Assembly: GCF_910585845.1 (NCBI RefSeq)
Contig: NZ_CAJUHF010000007.1
Coordinates: forward strand, 1 to 64,000
Length of the DNA: 64,000 bases
Source of the DNA: an uncultured Bacteroides sp.
GTDB taxonomy: Bacteria; Bacteroidota; Bacteroidia; Bacteroidales; Bacteroidaceae
Reading direction: 5' to 3'
Shown: positions 35,318 through 43,137 of the stretch, piece after piece
How the letters are laid out: each line of letters starts with the position of its first letter
How positions within the stretch are numbered: position 1 is the stretch's first letter
Made by a program: the position numbers and the translations under genes
Notes under the pieces: generated by a model
Databases searched by the model: none
What the model was told of the DNA's origin: nothing
The model's input: the letters and a program-made list of their open reading frames with translations, nothing else

Positions 35318-36199
35318 ATGAATATGAAAAATATAAAGTGGTTATTTATATTATTCGCTATGACTGCATTGTGGTCTTGTAGCGAGGAGGATTTGGATTC
35401 TAACAGCATCTTCGGACCGGATGCAAGTGTCAAGAACGAATTTGATACTTGGTTGCTCCACAACTATACGGAGCCTTACAACATTGATTTCAAGTATCGT
35501 TTTGAAGATAAAGAATCGAATGACGATTACAACTTGGCACCGGCCGATTATAACAAAGCTGTAGCATTGGCAAAAATGACGAAGTATCTTTGGATCGAAT
35601 CATACGAAGAACTGTTAGGCCCCGATTTCATACGTACTTACTGCCCCAAAGTGATGCACCTTGTAGGTTCTCCGGCATACAATAGCCAAGGTTCTATCGT
35701 ACTGGGTACAGCAGAGGGCGGACTGAAGATTACATTATATAATGTAAATGCCATCGACCTGAACAACATAGACATCGAAACGCTGAATTACTGGTATTTC
35801 AAGACTATGCATCATGAATTTGCACACATCTTGCACCAAACCAAGAATTACTCCACTGACTTCAATCTGATTTCAGCAAGCAACTACCAGTCAAGCAGCT
35901 GGGTAAATGTTACTGATCAAGAAGCATTGAATATGGGTTTTGTCTCTCCATACGCAAGTTCTGAAACGCAGGAAGACTTTGTGGAAATCATCTCAATCTA
36001 TGTGACACACAGTGCCGCATACTGGAACAGCCTGGTAGGAAGTGCAAGCGCAGATGGGCAGGAGATGATTAACCAAAAACTGGCATTGGTAAAAGATTAC
36101 CTGACCACGACTTGGGGAATAGACTTGGATGCCCTGCGTGATATCGTGCAACGTCGTTCGCAAGATGTCTTGACAATGGATTTAACAACACTTAATTGA
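35318..36199 (+). CDS. Substrate import-associated zinc metallohydrolase lipoprotein (HExxH)
   Basis: A 293-residue lipoprotein. The signal peptide ends at FAMTALWSCSEED. The metallopeptidase motif is HHEFAHILHQ (HExxH), with a downstream EDFVEIISIY segment that may give the third ligand. Such proteins form a family found next to SusC/SusD pairs (TIGR04549-type). They are thought to cleave substrate at the surface before import. Alternative ATG two codons in (35324). Located 12 bp after susD. Together with DUF4302 downstream, it defines cassette 2. Confidence 0.82.
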   Translation: MNMKNIKWLFILFAMTALWSCSEEDLDSNSIFGPDASVKNEFDTWLLHNYTEPYNIDFKYRFEDKESNDDYNLAPADYNKAVALAKMTKYLWIESYEELLGPDFIRTYCPKVMHLVGSPAYNSQGSIVLGTAEGGLKITLYNVNAIDLNNIDIETLNYWYFKTMHHEFAHILHQTKNYSTDFNLISASNYQSSSWVNVTDQEALNMGFVSPYASSETQEDFVEIISIYVTHSAAYWNSLVGSASADGQEMINQKLALVKDYLTTTWGIDLDALRDIVQRRSQDVLTMDLTTLN

Positions 36200-36209
36200 G
36201 AGAAGAAGT

Positions 36210-37502
36210 ATGAAAAAGATATATTACAGTTTACTTTATTTGGTTGCAGCGCTGACGATTGTCGCATGTACCCACGAAGAAGAGGATTTGTTTGATAGTT
36301 CGTCAGCTGTCCGCGCCGATGAAGCTATAGTTGCCGATTTATCGGTCCTGACCGGTTCGGAGAATGGATGGTTGATGGAGTATTTCCCGGAAGCCAACCA
36401 AGCGTATGGAGGATATAACGTTTTGCTGAAATTCGGTACGGATGGCAAAGTGACTGTTGCCAGCGAACTATATGGTGCATCTCAGACAGCAACCAGCCTT
36501 TTTTCTGTAAAACAGAGTGCAGGCATTGTGCTTTCATTCAATACGTATAACACGATATTCCATCTGTTTTCAGATCCGGCAGACCCCACAGGAGCCGGTG
36601 GCAATGGTTACGGACTGGAAGGGGATTATGATTTCCTTATTTTGGAGGCAACTCCCGAAAAGGTGGTCTTGCAAGGGAAAAAGTCCGGAGGTCTGGCTGT
36701 CATGACACCGATGAACAGCAACTGGAGTGAGTATTTGACTGCTATTCAGGAAGCCGATGGAGCCATGACTTTCTCTAAATACAAATTGGAAATGGGTGGT
36801 CAGGAAATGCCTGTCTCAATTTCTTATCGTACATTGACTTTCACGTATGAAGAGGATGATAACACGGTGTCAAAGACTGGCTCTTTCATCGTAACCCAGA
36901 CCGGTTATAAATTCTATGAACCGATCGTTGTCAATGGAAAGACGATTGAAGGATTTGTTTTTGACGCTGCAAATGACCTGTTCACGGAAGCCAACGACGG
37001 AAGTATCAAGCTGATACCGGTAATACCGCCTCTGAACGAGCAATTCGTAACAGGTAACTGGTATATCGCCTATAGCCAATTGGGTAGTTTTGCACAAACC
37101 TATTTTGCACACTGTAAACAGAACTTCATGGATCAAGAAGGTGAAGAACTTATTCAAGCTTATATGGGTTCGGCATCATATGGTAGCTTTGGTTTCAATT
37201 TCATTAGTCATGCCAGTGATGGTAACTATGGAGGTTTATTAGGATATGATTATGAACTGATTGGTGAAGATCAGGTCTCTTTGGTTTTCAACCTTACAGG
37301 GGAAGGAAATGGCGTTTGGTATCATAATAATATGGGATTCCATTTCCTGTTGAATCCGTTTGGATATAGTGCGCCACGAGTTTTCACACTAACAACGGAT
37401 AATCCGACTTCTCCTACTTACATCACACTGACAGAGGATGATAACCCGAATAACTCAATGACGTTGTTCGCTAGTCAGATTGATTATCCGTTCAGAAACT
37501 AA
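36210..37502 (+). CDS. DUF4302 lipoprotein
   Basis: A 430-residue lipoprotein, lipobox ALTIVACTHEEEDLF (Cys20). The N-terminal ENGWLMEYFPEANQAYGGYN, LLKFGTDGKVTVASE and the repeated YDFLILEATPEKVVLQGKK pattern are typical of DUF4302 (PF14135), a family regularly next to the HExxH lipoprotein in SusCD loci. Function unknown; a substrate-binding role at the surface is plausible. It ends cassette 2. Confidence 0.82.
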   Translation: MKKIYYSLLYLVAALTIVACTHEEEDLFDSSSAVRADEAIVADLSVLTGSENGWLMEYFPEANQAYGGYNVLLKFGTDGKVTVASELYGASQTATSLFSVKQSAGIVLSFNTYNTIFHLFSDPADPTGAGGNGYGLEGDYDFLILEATPEKVVLQGKKSGGLAVMTPMNSNWSEYLTAIQEADGAMTFSKYKLEMGGQEMPVSISYRTLTFTYEEDDNTVSKTGSFIVTQTGYKFYEPIVVNGKTIEGFVFDAANDLFTEANDGSIKLIPVIPPLNEQFVTGNWYIAYSQLGSFAQTYFAHCKQNFMDQEGEELIQAYMGSASYGSFGFNFISHASDGNYGGLLGYDYELIGEDQVSLVFNLTGEGNGVWYHNNMGFHFLLNPFGYSAPRVFTLTTDNPTSPTYITLTEDDNPNNSMTLFASQIDYPFRN

Positions 37503-37575
37503 ACCCGTTCTGAAGATTATAACAGTATTTTTTCAGCACCTTGATAAGGTGTTTCATTAATAAAGTGTTTGATCT

Positions 37576-37601
37576 GGGGAGATGTCGTGAGACATTTCCC
37601 C
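37576..37601 (+). terminator. Stem-loop ending cassette 2
   Basis: GGGGAGATGTC pairs with GACATTTCCCC (one G-U) around GTGA. A smaller CACCTT/AAGGTG hairpin precedes it at 37537-37551. The T-tract is weak. Confidence 0.5.
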
Positions 37602-37705
37602 ATTATTAATTAATGACCGGCTTTCTCTCTATTCCTAATAGAGAAATACAACATCTCCACTAACTCTTTTAACTGAAGTGCCGTAGCATTGAAATCAGGC
37701 AAAAA

Positions 37706-37787
37706 AAGTATCTAAAGATACTCGGCAAAGTATCTTTAGATACTTTGGCATGTATGTTAACATACTTAGCCATGTATGTCAACATAC
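37706..37787. repeat. 22-bp tandem array of 14-bp perfect palindromes, four units
   Basis: Palindrome cores start at 37708, 37730, 37752 and 37774, exactly 22 bp apart: GTATCTAAAGATAC, GTATCTTTAGATAC, GTATGTTAACATAC, GTATGTCAACATAC. Between units 2 and 3 the C/G pair of each half-site changes in both arms, so the palindrome is conserved while the sequence is not. Spacers of eight bases are CTCGGCAA, TTGGCAT-like and TAGCCAT-like. It lies upstream of the hipBST-like operon. Confidence 0.9.
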
Positions 37788-37812
37788 CCCAAATATGGGT
37801 ATTAAGACTATC

Positions 37813-37892
37813 AAAGTTTATTTTATTAGACTTTTTCTTGCTGCAATCTATAAATTACCGTATTTTTGCGAAAAAGTTTATTTTATCAGACT
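37813..37892 (+). promoter_or_regulatory. hipBST-like promoter with twin operators
   Basis: Two 20-bp direct repeats differing at one base, AAAGTTTATTTTATTAGACT (37813-37832) and the copy with TCAGACT (37873-37892), lie exactly 60 bp apart. They flank the promoter: TTG at 37838-37840, a 20-bp gap, then TATTTTTG at 37861-37868. The second repeat ends immediately before the hipB ATG. This geometry fits cooperative autorepression by the HipB-type protein. Confidence 0.7.
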
Positions 37893-38093
37893 ATGAAGTT
37901 GAAAGAAGTCATGAAGTTACGACGTGAAATATTGAATTTGTCCCAGCAAGACCTCGCAGAGATGGCAGGTGTCAGTTTATCTACGGTTAAGGATATTGAG
38001 CGTGGTAGGGGAAATCCTTCATTGTCCACTGTTGGTAAGATCCTCGAAGTACTGGGAATTGAGATAGAATACAAAATACGTCAAACTATATAG
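37893..38093 (+). CDS. HipB-like XRE-family regulator
   Basis: A 66-residue helix-turn-helix protein (MKLKEVMKLRREILNLSQQD, with the HTH at LSQQDLAEMAGVSLSTVKDIERG). It is the antitoxin/repressor type found in front of HipA-like kinases. The ATG at 37893 follows the second operator repeat directly; an in-frame TTG at 37866 would start within the promoter and is rejected. It is 14 bp before the next gene. Confidence 0.85.
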   Translation: MKLKEVMKLRREILNLSQQDLAEMAGVSLSTVKDIERGRGNPSLSTVGKILEVLGIEIEYKIRQTI

Positions 38094-38107
38094 TCATATA
38101 ACTAAGA

Positions 38108-38443
38108 ATGAGGCAGCTGAACGTCTATGTAAATAACAACAAGGCAGGAGTACTAACGGAACAATATCTAGGGAAAGGCTATACCTTCCGCTATGATGAC
38201 GCCTATCTCGCATCTGAGTATCCTGCCATATCTGTTACGTTACCCAAACAAAAAGAAGTGTATGAGTCAGAATATCTTTTTCCCCTGTTCACAAATATGT
38301 TGCCCGAGGGAGCTAATCGCAAGATAATCTGCCGTTCATTGCGAATAGATGAGAACGATTTTTTTGGTATGCTCACTGCTATGGCCGACAAGGATTTTAT
38401 TGGTGCCGTACAAATAAGAAAGAAGACAGATGACAGAGATTAA
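38108..38443 (+). CDS. HipS-like protein (separate N-terminal domain of HipA)
   Basis: A 111-residue protein equal to the N-subdomain-1 of HipA (MRQLNVYVNNNKAGVLTEQY, then YLASEYPAISVTLPKQKEVY and the FPLFTNMLPEGANRKII motif). In HipBST systems this domain is a separate protein, HipS, which acts as the antitoxin to HipT. It overlaps the next gene by 14 bp, ensuring coupled production. Confidence 0.85.
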   Translation: MRQLNVYVNNNKAGVLTEQYLGKGYTFRYDDAYLASEYPAISVTLPKQKEVYESEYLFPLFTNMLPEGANRKIICRSLRIDENDFFGMLTAMADKDFIGAVQIRKKTDDRD

Positions 38444-39434
38444 CCGTTGTCCTTCCACCTTAATGGAAGGTTTTGCCACATATAGCCCTAAAGGGAGCAA
38501 AAAGCTATTTAGCGGTCAAAAAGTGAATCCTATTTTAGAATTCAATATAGATGAATTTAGGAATACTTCTGATATTCTAGATGCCATTCATCGCATATCC
38601 GTTTCAGGCGTTCAGGAGAAATTTCCGGCTATCATAGATCAAGGACGGATCAGAATTTCTTTAAACGAAGAACGTTCTACCTATATTCTAAAACCTGCTC
38701 CATGGGACAAGACATTGCAGAACCGTAAACAGATACCTGCCAACGAACACATAACCATGCAAATCGCATCTCAAGTATATGGTATACAAACGGCAGCCAA
38801 CGGTTTATGTTTCACCTCCAACGGTCAGCCTGTGTATATCACCAAGCGGTTTGATATACTTACCGATGGGACAAAGGCACCTATGGAAGATTTTGCAACA
38901 ATTGTTGGGCGGAATGAGCAAATTGACGGAATCCAATTCAAATATAGCGGATGCTATGAAGATATTGCCATTGCTATTCGCAAAAATGTTGCAGCGTGGA
39001 AGGTTGATATGGAGCGTTTTTTTGAATTAGTACTCTTCAATTACATTTATGCCAACGGTGACGCCCATTTGAAGAACTTCTCTCTCATTCTGCAAGAATC
39101 AGACTATCGCTTGGCACCAGCTTATGACCTACTCAACACCGGTCTACATGTCAACAGTGATGATTTTGGACTTGATGGTGGTTTGTCATTCAATATTGAG
39201 AAAAGTGACATAATGGCAAAGACAGGCCATCCATGTCGTCTTGACTTTGAAAGATTTGGTAAACAAATAGGTATCGTAGAAACTCGTCTAAAAAGGATTT
39301 TAGGCAAATATATGCAAATACCAGATGAAACACTGAGACTAATCGACCATAGTTTTTTAAACGACAAAATGAAACGCACATACATCAGAATCATCAATGA
39401 AAGAATCAGCCGTTTTATCCGAATCTCCGAATAA
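38430..39434 (+). CDS. HipT-like serine/threonine kinase toxin
   Basis: A 334-residue HipA-fold kinase lacking the N-terminal subdomain. The Gly-rich/activation segment is SVSGVQEKF (residues 57-65), the ATP-binding lysine is probably in STYILKPAP (Lys88), the catalytic loop is ANGDAHLKNFSL (Asp211, Asn216) and the metal-binding Asp is in APAYDLLNT (Asp233). All key residues are present, so it is likely active. Known HipA/HipT kinases phosphorylate aminoacyl-tRNA synthetases and induce growth arrest. Third gene of a compact three-gene operon. Confidence 0.87.
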   Translation: MTEINRCPSTLMEGFATYSPKGSKKLFSGQKVNPILEFNIDEFRNTSDILDAIHRISVSGVQEKFPAIIDQGRIRISLNEERSTYILKPAPWDKTLQNRKQIPANEHITMQIASQVYGIQTAANGLCFTSNGQPVYITKRFDILTDGTKAPMEDFATIVGRNEQIDGIQFKYSGCYEDIAIAIRKNVAAWKVDMERFFELVLFNYIYANGDAHLKNFSLILQESDYRLAPAYDLLNTGLHVNSDDFGLDGGLSFNIEKSDIMAKTGHPCRLDFERFGKQIGIVETRLKRILGKYMQIPDETLRLIDHSFLNDKMKRTYIRIINERISRFIRISE

Positions 39435-39466
39435 TCTCCCCTAAAGAGAAACAGGACATACTCTGA

Positions 39467-39646
39467 TTTGATAAGATTGGGAATTTCAATCTTATATTTC
39501 TGTAACTTTGCAAACAACAATGACTCACTGTCAATACCAACAGCTTCTGATGTCATATTTGATGCCACTATTTCAATGTCTGAGAATCTAGGAACTACTC
39601 CTCTTCTTGGCACATTCTTTAATTCATTGACTAAATTTCCGGCCAC
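39467..39646 (-). pseudogene. Remnant of an IS982-like transposase
   Basis: The minus-strand frame reads AGNLVNELKNVPRRGVVPRF, SDIEIVASNMTSEAVGIDSE and SLLFAKLQKYKIEIPNL. This resembles the N-terminal part of IS982-family transposases of Bacteroides as I remember them. A stop lies immediately upstream of the GTG at 39646, the catalytic DDE part is missing, and the homology fades near 39470. It is an insertion-sequence scar between hipBST and cassette 3. Confidence 0.5.
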
Positions 39647-39714
39647 TTACTTGCATATGCTCAGGATTTTTGCGAATATTGTATATAGGTTGTACATACG
39701 ATATTTGTCTATTA

Positions 39715-39768
39715 AAAGTTTGTTCACCTTTAATTTAGTAAATATCAATAATGTGAACAACTTTTTTT
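39715..39768 (+). terminator. Inverted repeat with T-tract
   Basis: AAAGTTTGTTCAC pairs with GTGAACAACTTT (one bulge) across a 25-base loop, and the sequence continues in a run of Ts. It may be a terminator or the terminal region of the decayed insertion element. Confidence 0.35.
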
Positions 39769-40062
39769 ATACATAAATCTTTTATCAATTTAATTCCGCC
39801 AACAGGTAATATCTATAAAAATACGGAAATTATGGTATAGGTGCATATATCACTATCCATATAATTATTTATAAATAATTATCAACAATATTTGCGTGGC
39901 TATTTTCTAACTTGAAGTCCTGAAATCCCAAATAGAATTATGTATATAACAGTTATAAATCCTGAATAATTAAGTGTGTTTTAGTTCTAAAAGAACATCG
40001 CAGAGTTCCAAAATCAGAGATTGTTCACCAACAACTTATTCATTATCAGCGTATAACCATTC
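39769..40062. other. Non-coding AT-rich stretch before cassette 3
   Basis: No gene is seen. From about 39950 it resembles, more distantly, the leader in front of cassette 2: shared elements include AGTTATAAATC, a GTTC-AAAA-GAAC dyad and TTATCAG. So the leader family extends beyond the 135 bp of near identity. Confidence 0.4.
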
Positions 40063-40263
40063 ATTACGGTATAAAACGGGTATCACGGAAAAGAGAATCC
40101 CCCTTGCCAGACAGCCTTCTGACGCATAGTTGGTGAAGATATATTAAGTTCCAAACAAAATATAAGTATCTGATTGATAGTCTTATAAAAAAGGTATAGT
40201 TCCGCGAAGACTTTGCAGATATCTTATATAGGTATGCAGACGCAGGAAGTGGCTATCAAACCG
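40063..40263 (+). repeat. Silent-cassette leader plus inversion site, copy 2
   Basis: 40063-40197 is the 135-bp leader collinear with 30471-30605. 40198-40263 is the 66-bp site, identical to the inverted copy inside the complete susC. The same stop codon closes the frame upstream of the site. Confidence 0.87.
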
Positions 40264-43119
40264 CATGTAAAAGTGCTGATGAAGTCTGATTCTGAGATGC
40301 TTGACGAAGTGATGGTGGTTGCTTACGGTACGGCAAAGAAATCTTCATTTACGGGTTCGGCATCAACTGTGAGAGGTGAAAAGATTGCCAAAATGCAAAC
40401 CTCTAACGTTTCAAAGTCATTGGAAGGTGCTGTGGCTGGCGTACAGATCTCACAAAGTAGTGGTCAACCGGGAGCCTCTGCTTCCATCTTTGTCCGTGGT
40501 ATCGGTTCTATCTCTGCAAGCCGTACGGCACTGATTGTAGTGGACGGTGTACCCTATGAAGGAAATCTGAACCAAATTGCCCCGAGTGACATTGAGTCCA
40601 TGACCGTACTGAAAGATGCCGCTGCCAACTCTTTATATGGTGCACGCGGTGCTAATGGTGTGGTGCTGATTACAACCAAAAAGGGTCAAAGCGGAAAAGT
40701 AAAAGTGGTGTTCGAGAACCGTACCGGTGTCAATACACGCGGTGTACCCAGCTACGATGTGCTCGACAACCCACAAGAATACTACGAACTCTTTTGGGAA
40801 GCCATGCGTAACAACGCACTTTCCACAGGTATGTCCTATCTGGAAGCTGGACGATACGCTTCCAACGACTTGGTTAGTGAACTTGGAGGATATAACAACT
40901 ACAACGTACCCGATGCAGAACTCGTTGATCCTATTAGCGGAAGACTGAATCCCAATGCCCGCCTATTGTATCATGACGACTGGCTGAAAGAGGCTTTCCG
41001 TCCGGCAATGCGTCAAGAAAACAGCATTGCATTAAGTGGTGGAACAGACAAAACCAACTATTATGCTTCGTTGAACTACTTGTATGACAATTCTTATACG
41101 GTCAACTCCAACATGGACCGTATCAATGCTCGTGTAAAAATTGACCAAACCGTAAACGATTGGTTCAAGACGGGATTCAACATTGCTTTCAGTAACGTAA
41201 AGACCAACTCGCCTAATGTAGGTGGTTCATCCTATTCGTCCATTTTCTTTTTCGGTCAACAGATTGCGCCTATCTATCCGGTATATATGTACGACCGTGA
41301 AGGCAACAAAATACTAGATGACAAAGGGAATCCACGTTATGACTATGGTACAGAGATGGGTAAGCGTCCGGTAGGTGCCAATGTACACCCCATCGACCAA
41401 CAGTTGAACAACATCTATAAAAGTTCAGCTGACGTTATCAACGCCAAAGCTTACATGGAATTTAGTTTCCTGAAAGATTTCAAATTCACAGTTAATGCAA
41501 GTATCGACAATTTCAATACTCGTACCAATAGTTTCCAGACTCCTATCGGTGGTGATGCCTTGAATGTAAACGGACGAGGTATTACGAAAATGGAACGTTA
41601 CTTTGTGCTCAACACCAATCAGTTGTTAAATTGGAGCCATACATATAACAATGTGCACAATGTTGAAGTATTACTGGGTCACGAAACTAAAAAAGACCGC
41701 AGTGAGAGTTTGTGGGCACAAAAGGAAAACTTCCTGGTGCCGGATAACCCAGAACTGGACAATGCTGCCAAACTTTCTGATGCAAGTTCCTCCGCTGCTG
41801 AATATGCACTGGAAGGTATGTTTGCCCAAGTGAAATATAACTATAATGAGAAATATTATATATCCGGAAGTTACCGCCGCGATGCTTCCTCACGCTTCCA
41901 CCCAGACAATCGTTGGGGTAGTTTCTGGTCGGTAGGTGCTTCATGGCGTATAAATAAGGAAAACTTCATGAGTAATACTACTTGGATTAATGACCTGAAA
42001 ATAAAAGCCAGCTACGGTACACAAGGTAATGACAACATTGGTAATAACCAACCTTACAAAGACCAATACCAAGTAGTGAGCAATGACGGTGCCATTGGTA
42101 TCAACTATATATTCCGTGGAAACAAGAACATCACATGGGAAAAGAGTAACAACTTCAACGCTGGCGTAGAGTTCAGGTTTTGGGATAAGTTGAGCGGTAA
42201 TATCGAATACTTCCGCAAAACCACTTGGGACTTATTGTATTACAAACCTCTTCCTCCTTCACAAGGTGTTCCCTCGGGTATCTACGAAAACACGATGCGT
42301 ATGCGCAATGATGGTATCGAAGTTGAATTGAGCTACGATGTGTTCAACAGTAACAACTTCAAGTGGAATATTTCGCTGAATGCCACCCACTACAAGAACC
42401 AATTGCTGGAACTCCCTGCCGATCGTCCACAGGATGGTTGGGCCACCGGTAACTATTTCCGCAAAGTGGGCAAACCATTGTATAACTACTACGACTACAA
42501 ATTTGCAGGAGTAGATCCGGAAACCGGAGATGCCTTGTATTGGGCAGACGAATTGGACGAGAACAAGAAGGTTATCGGACAAAAGACCGTAAACTCAACA
42601 AGTTTGGCAACACGTTATGAATTGGACAAATCGCCCATTCCCGATTTGTACGGCGGTTTCTCCACCAGCTTTGAGTTCTTTGGCGTGGACTTGGCTGCAA
42701 ACTTCGCTTATCAGATTGGCGGTTGGGTATACGACAGCCTTTACAGCGGTTTTATGAGCGAAGGTAAAAATGGTACAAACTGGCACAAAGACATCCTGAA
42801 CCGTTGGACACCGGAAAACAGATACACAGATGTTCCGCGCCTGCAATTGGGTAATATGGACCAAGGTTGTACAGCCGACCGTGACTTGACGAAAGCTTCC
42901 TACCTAAGTTTACGTAACTTGACTGTAGGATACTCACTGCCTAAGCGTTGGCTAAGCAAAGCCAAAATCGAGAAATTACGTTTGTATGTAGTAGGTGACA
43001 ATATGTTCTTGCTCTCCAAACGCAAAGGCTTTGACCCGCGTCAGTCCATCACAGGTGAGACCGATTACAATTATTCTGCCATGCGTACCGTTTCATTCGG
43101 TATTAATTTAGAATTTTAA
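40198..43119 (+). CDS. Silent SusC/RagA-family gene lacking its 5' end (cassette 3)
   Basis: A second start-less SusC body. After the shared site it reads SEMLDEVMVVAYGTAKKSSF, then plug elements (SLEGAVAGVQISQSSGQPGA, IFVRGIGSISASRTALIVVD, TVLKDAAANSLYGARGANGV) and barrel to the terminal FGINLEF. Fused to the 67-codon 5' module it would give a 1040-residue transporter. The plug and barrel differ widely from the other two SusC proteins, so each presumably imports a different substrate. No promoter or signal peptide is present; activation by inversion is inferred. Confidence 0.85.
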   Translation, partial: SSAKTLQISYIGMQTQEVAIKPHVKVLMKSDSEMLDEVMVVAYGTAKKSSFTGSASTVRGEKIAKMQTSNVSKSLEGAVAGVQISQSSGQPGASASIFVRGIGSISASRTALIVVDGVPYEGNLNQIAPSDIESMTVLKDAAANSLYGARGANGVVLITTKKGQSGKVKVVFENRTGVNTRGVPSYDVLDNPQEYYELFWEAMRNNALSTGMSYLEAGRYASNDLVSELGGYNNYNVPDAELVDPISGRLNPNARLLYHDDWLKEAFRPAMRQENSIALSGGTDKTNYYASLNYLYDNSYTVNSNMDRINARVKIDQTVNDWFKTGFNIAFSNVKTNSPNVGGSSYSSIFFFGQQIAPIYPVYMYDREGNKILDDKGNPRYDYGTEMGKRPVGANVHPIDQQLNNIYKSSADVINAKAYMEFSFLKDFKFTVNASIDNFNTRTNSFQTPIGGDALNVNGRGITKMERYFVLNTNQLLNWSHTYNNVHNVEVLLGHETKKDRSESLWAQKENFLVPDNPELDNAAKLSDASSSAAEYALEGMFAQVKYNYNEKYYISGSYRRDASSRFHPDNRWGSFWSVGASWRINKENFMSNTTWINDLKIKASYGTQGNDNIGNNQPYKDQYQVVSNDGAIGINYIFRGNKNITWEKSNNFNAGVEFRFWDKLSGNIEYFRKTTWDLLYYKPLPPSQGVPSGIYENTMRMRNDGIEVELSYDVFNSNNFKWNISLNATHYKNQLLELPADRPQDGWATGNYFRKVGKPLYNYYDYKFAGVDPETGDALYWADELDENKKVIGQKTVNSTSLATRYELDKSPIPDLYGGFSTSFEFFGVDLAANFAYQIGGWVYDSLYSGFMSEGKNGTNWHKDILNRWTPENRYTDVPRLQLGNMDQGCTADRDLTKASYLSLRNLTVGYSLPKRWLSKAKIEKLRLYVVGDNMFLLSKRKGFDPRQSITGETDYNYSAMRTVSFGINLEF

Positions 43120-43137
43120 TCACTGCATAAACTTATA

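Noticed and set aside
39468..39776. A 102-codon plus-strand open frame
   Set aside because: It is AT-rich and lies opposite the IS982-like remnant, whose frame makes better protein sense.
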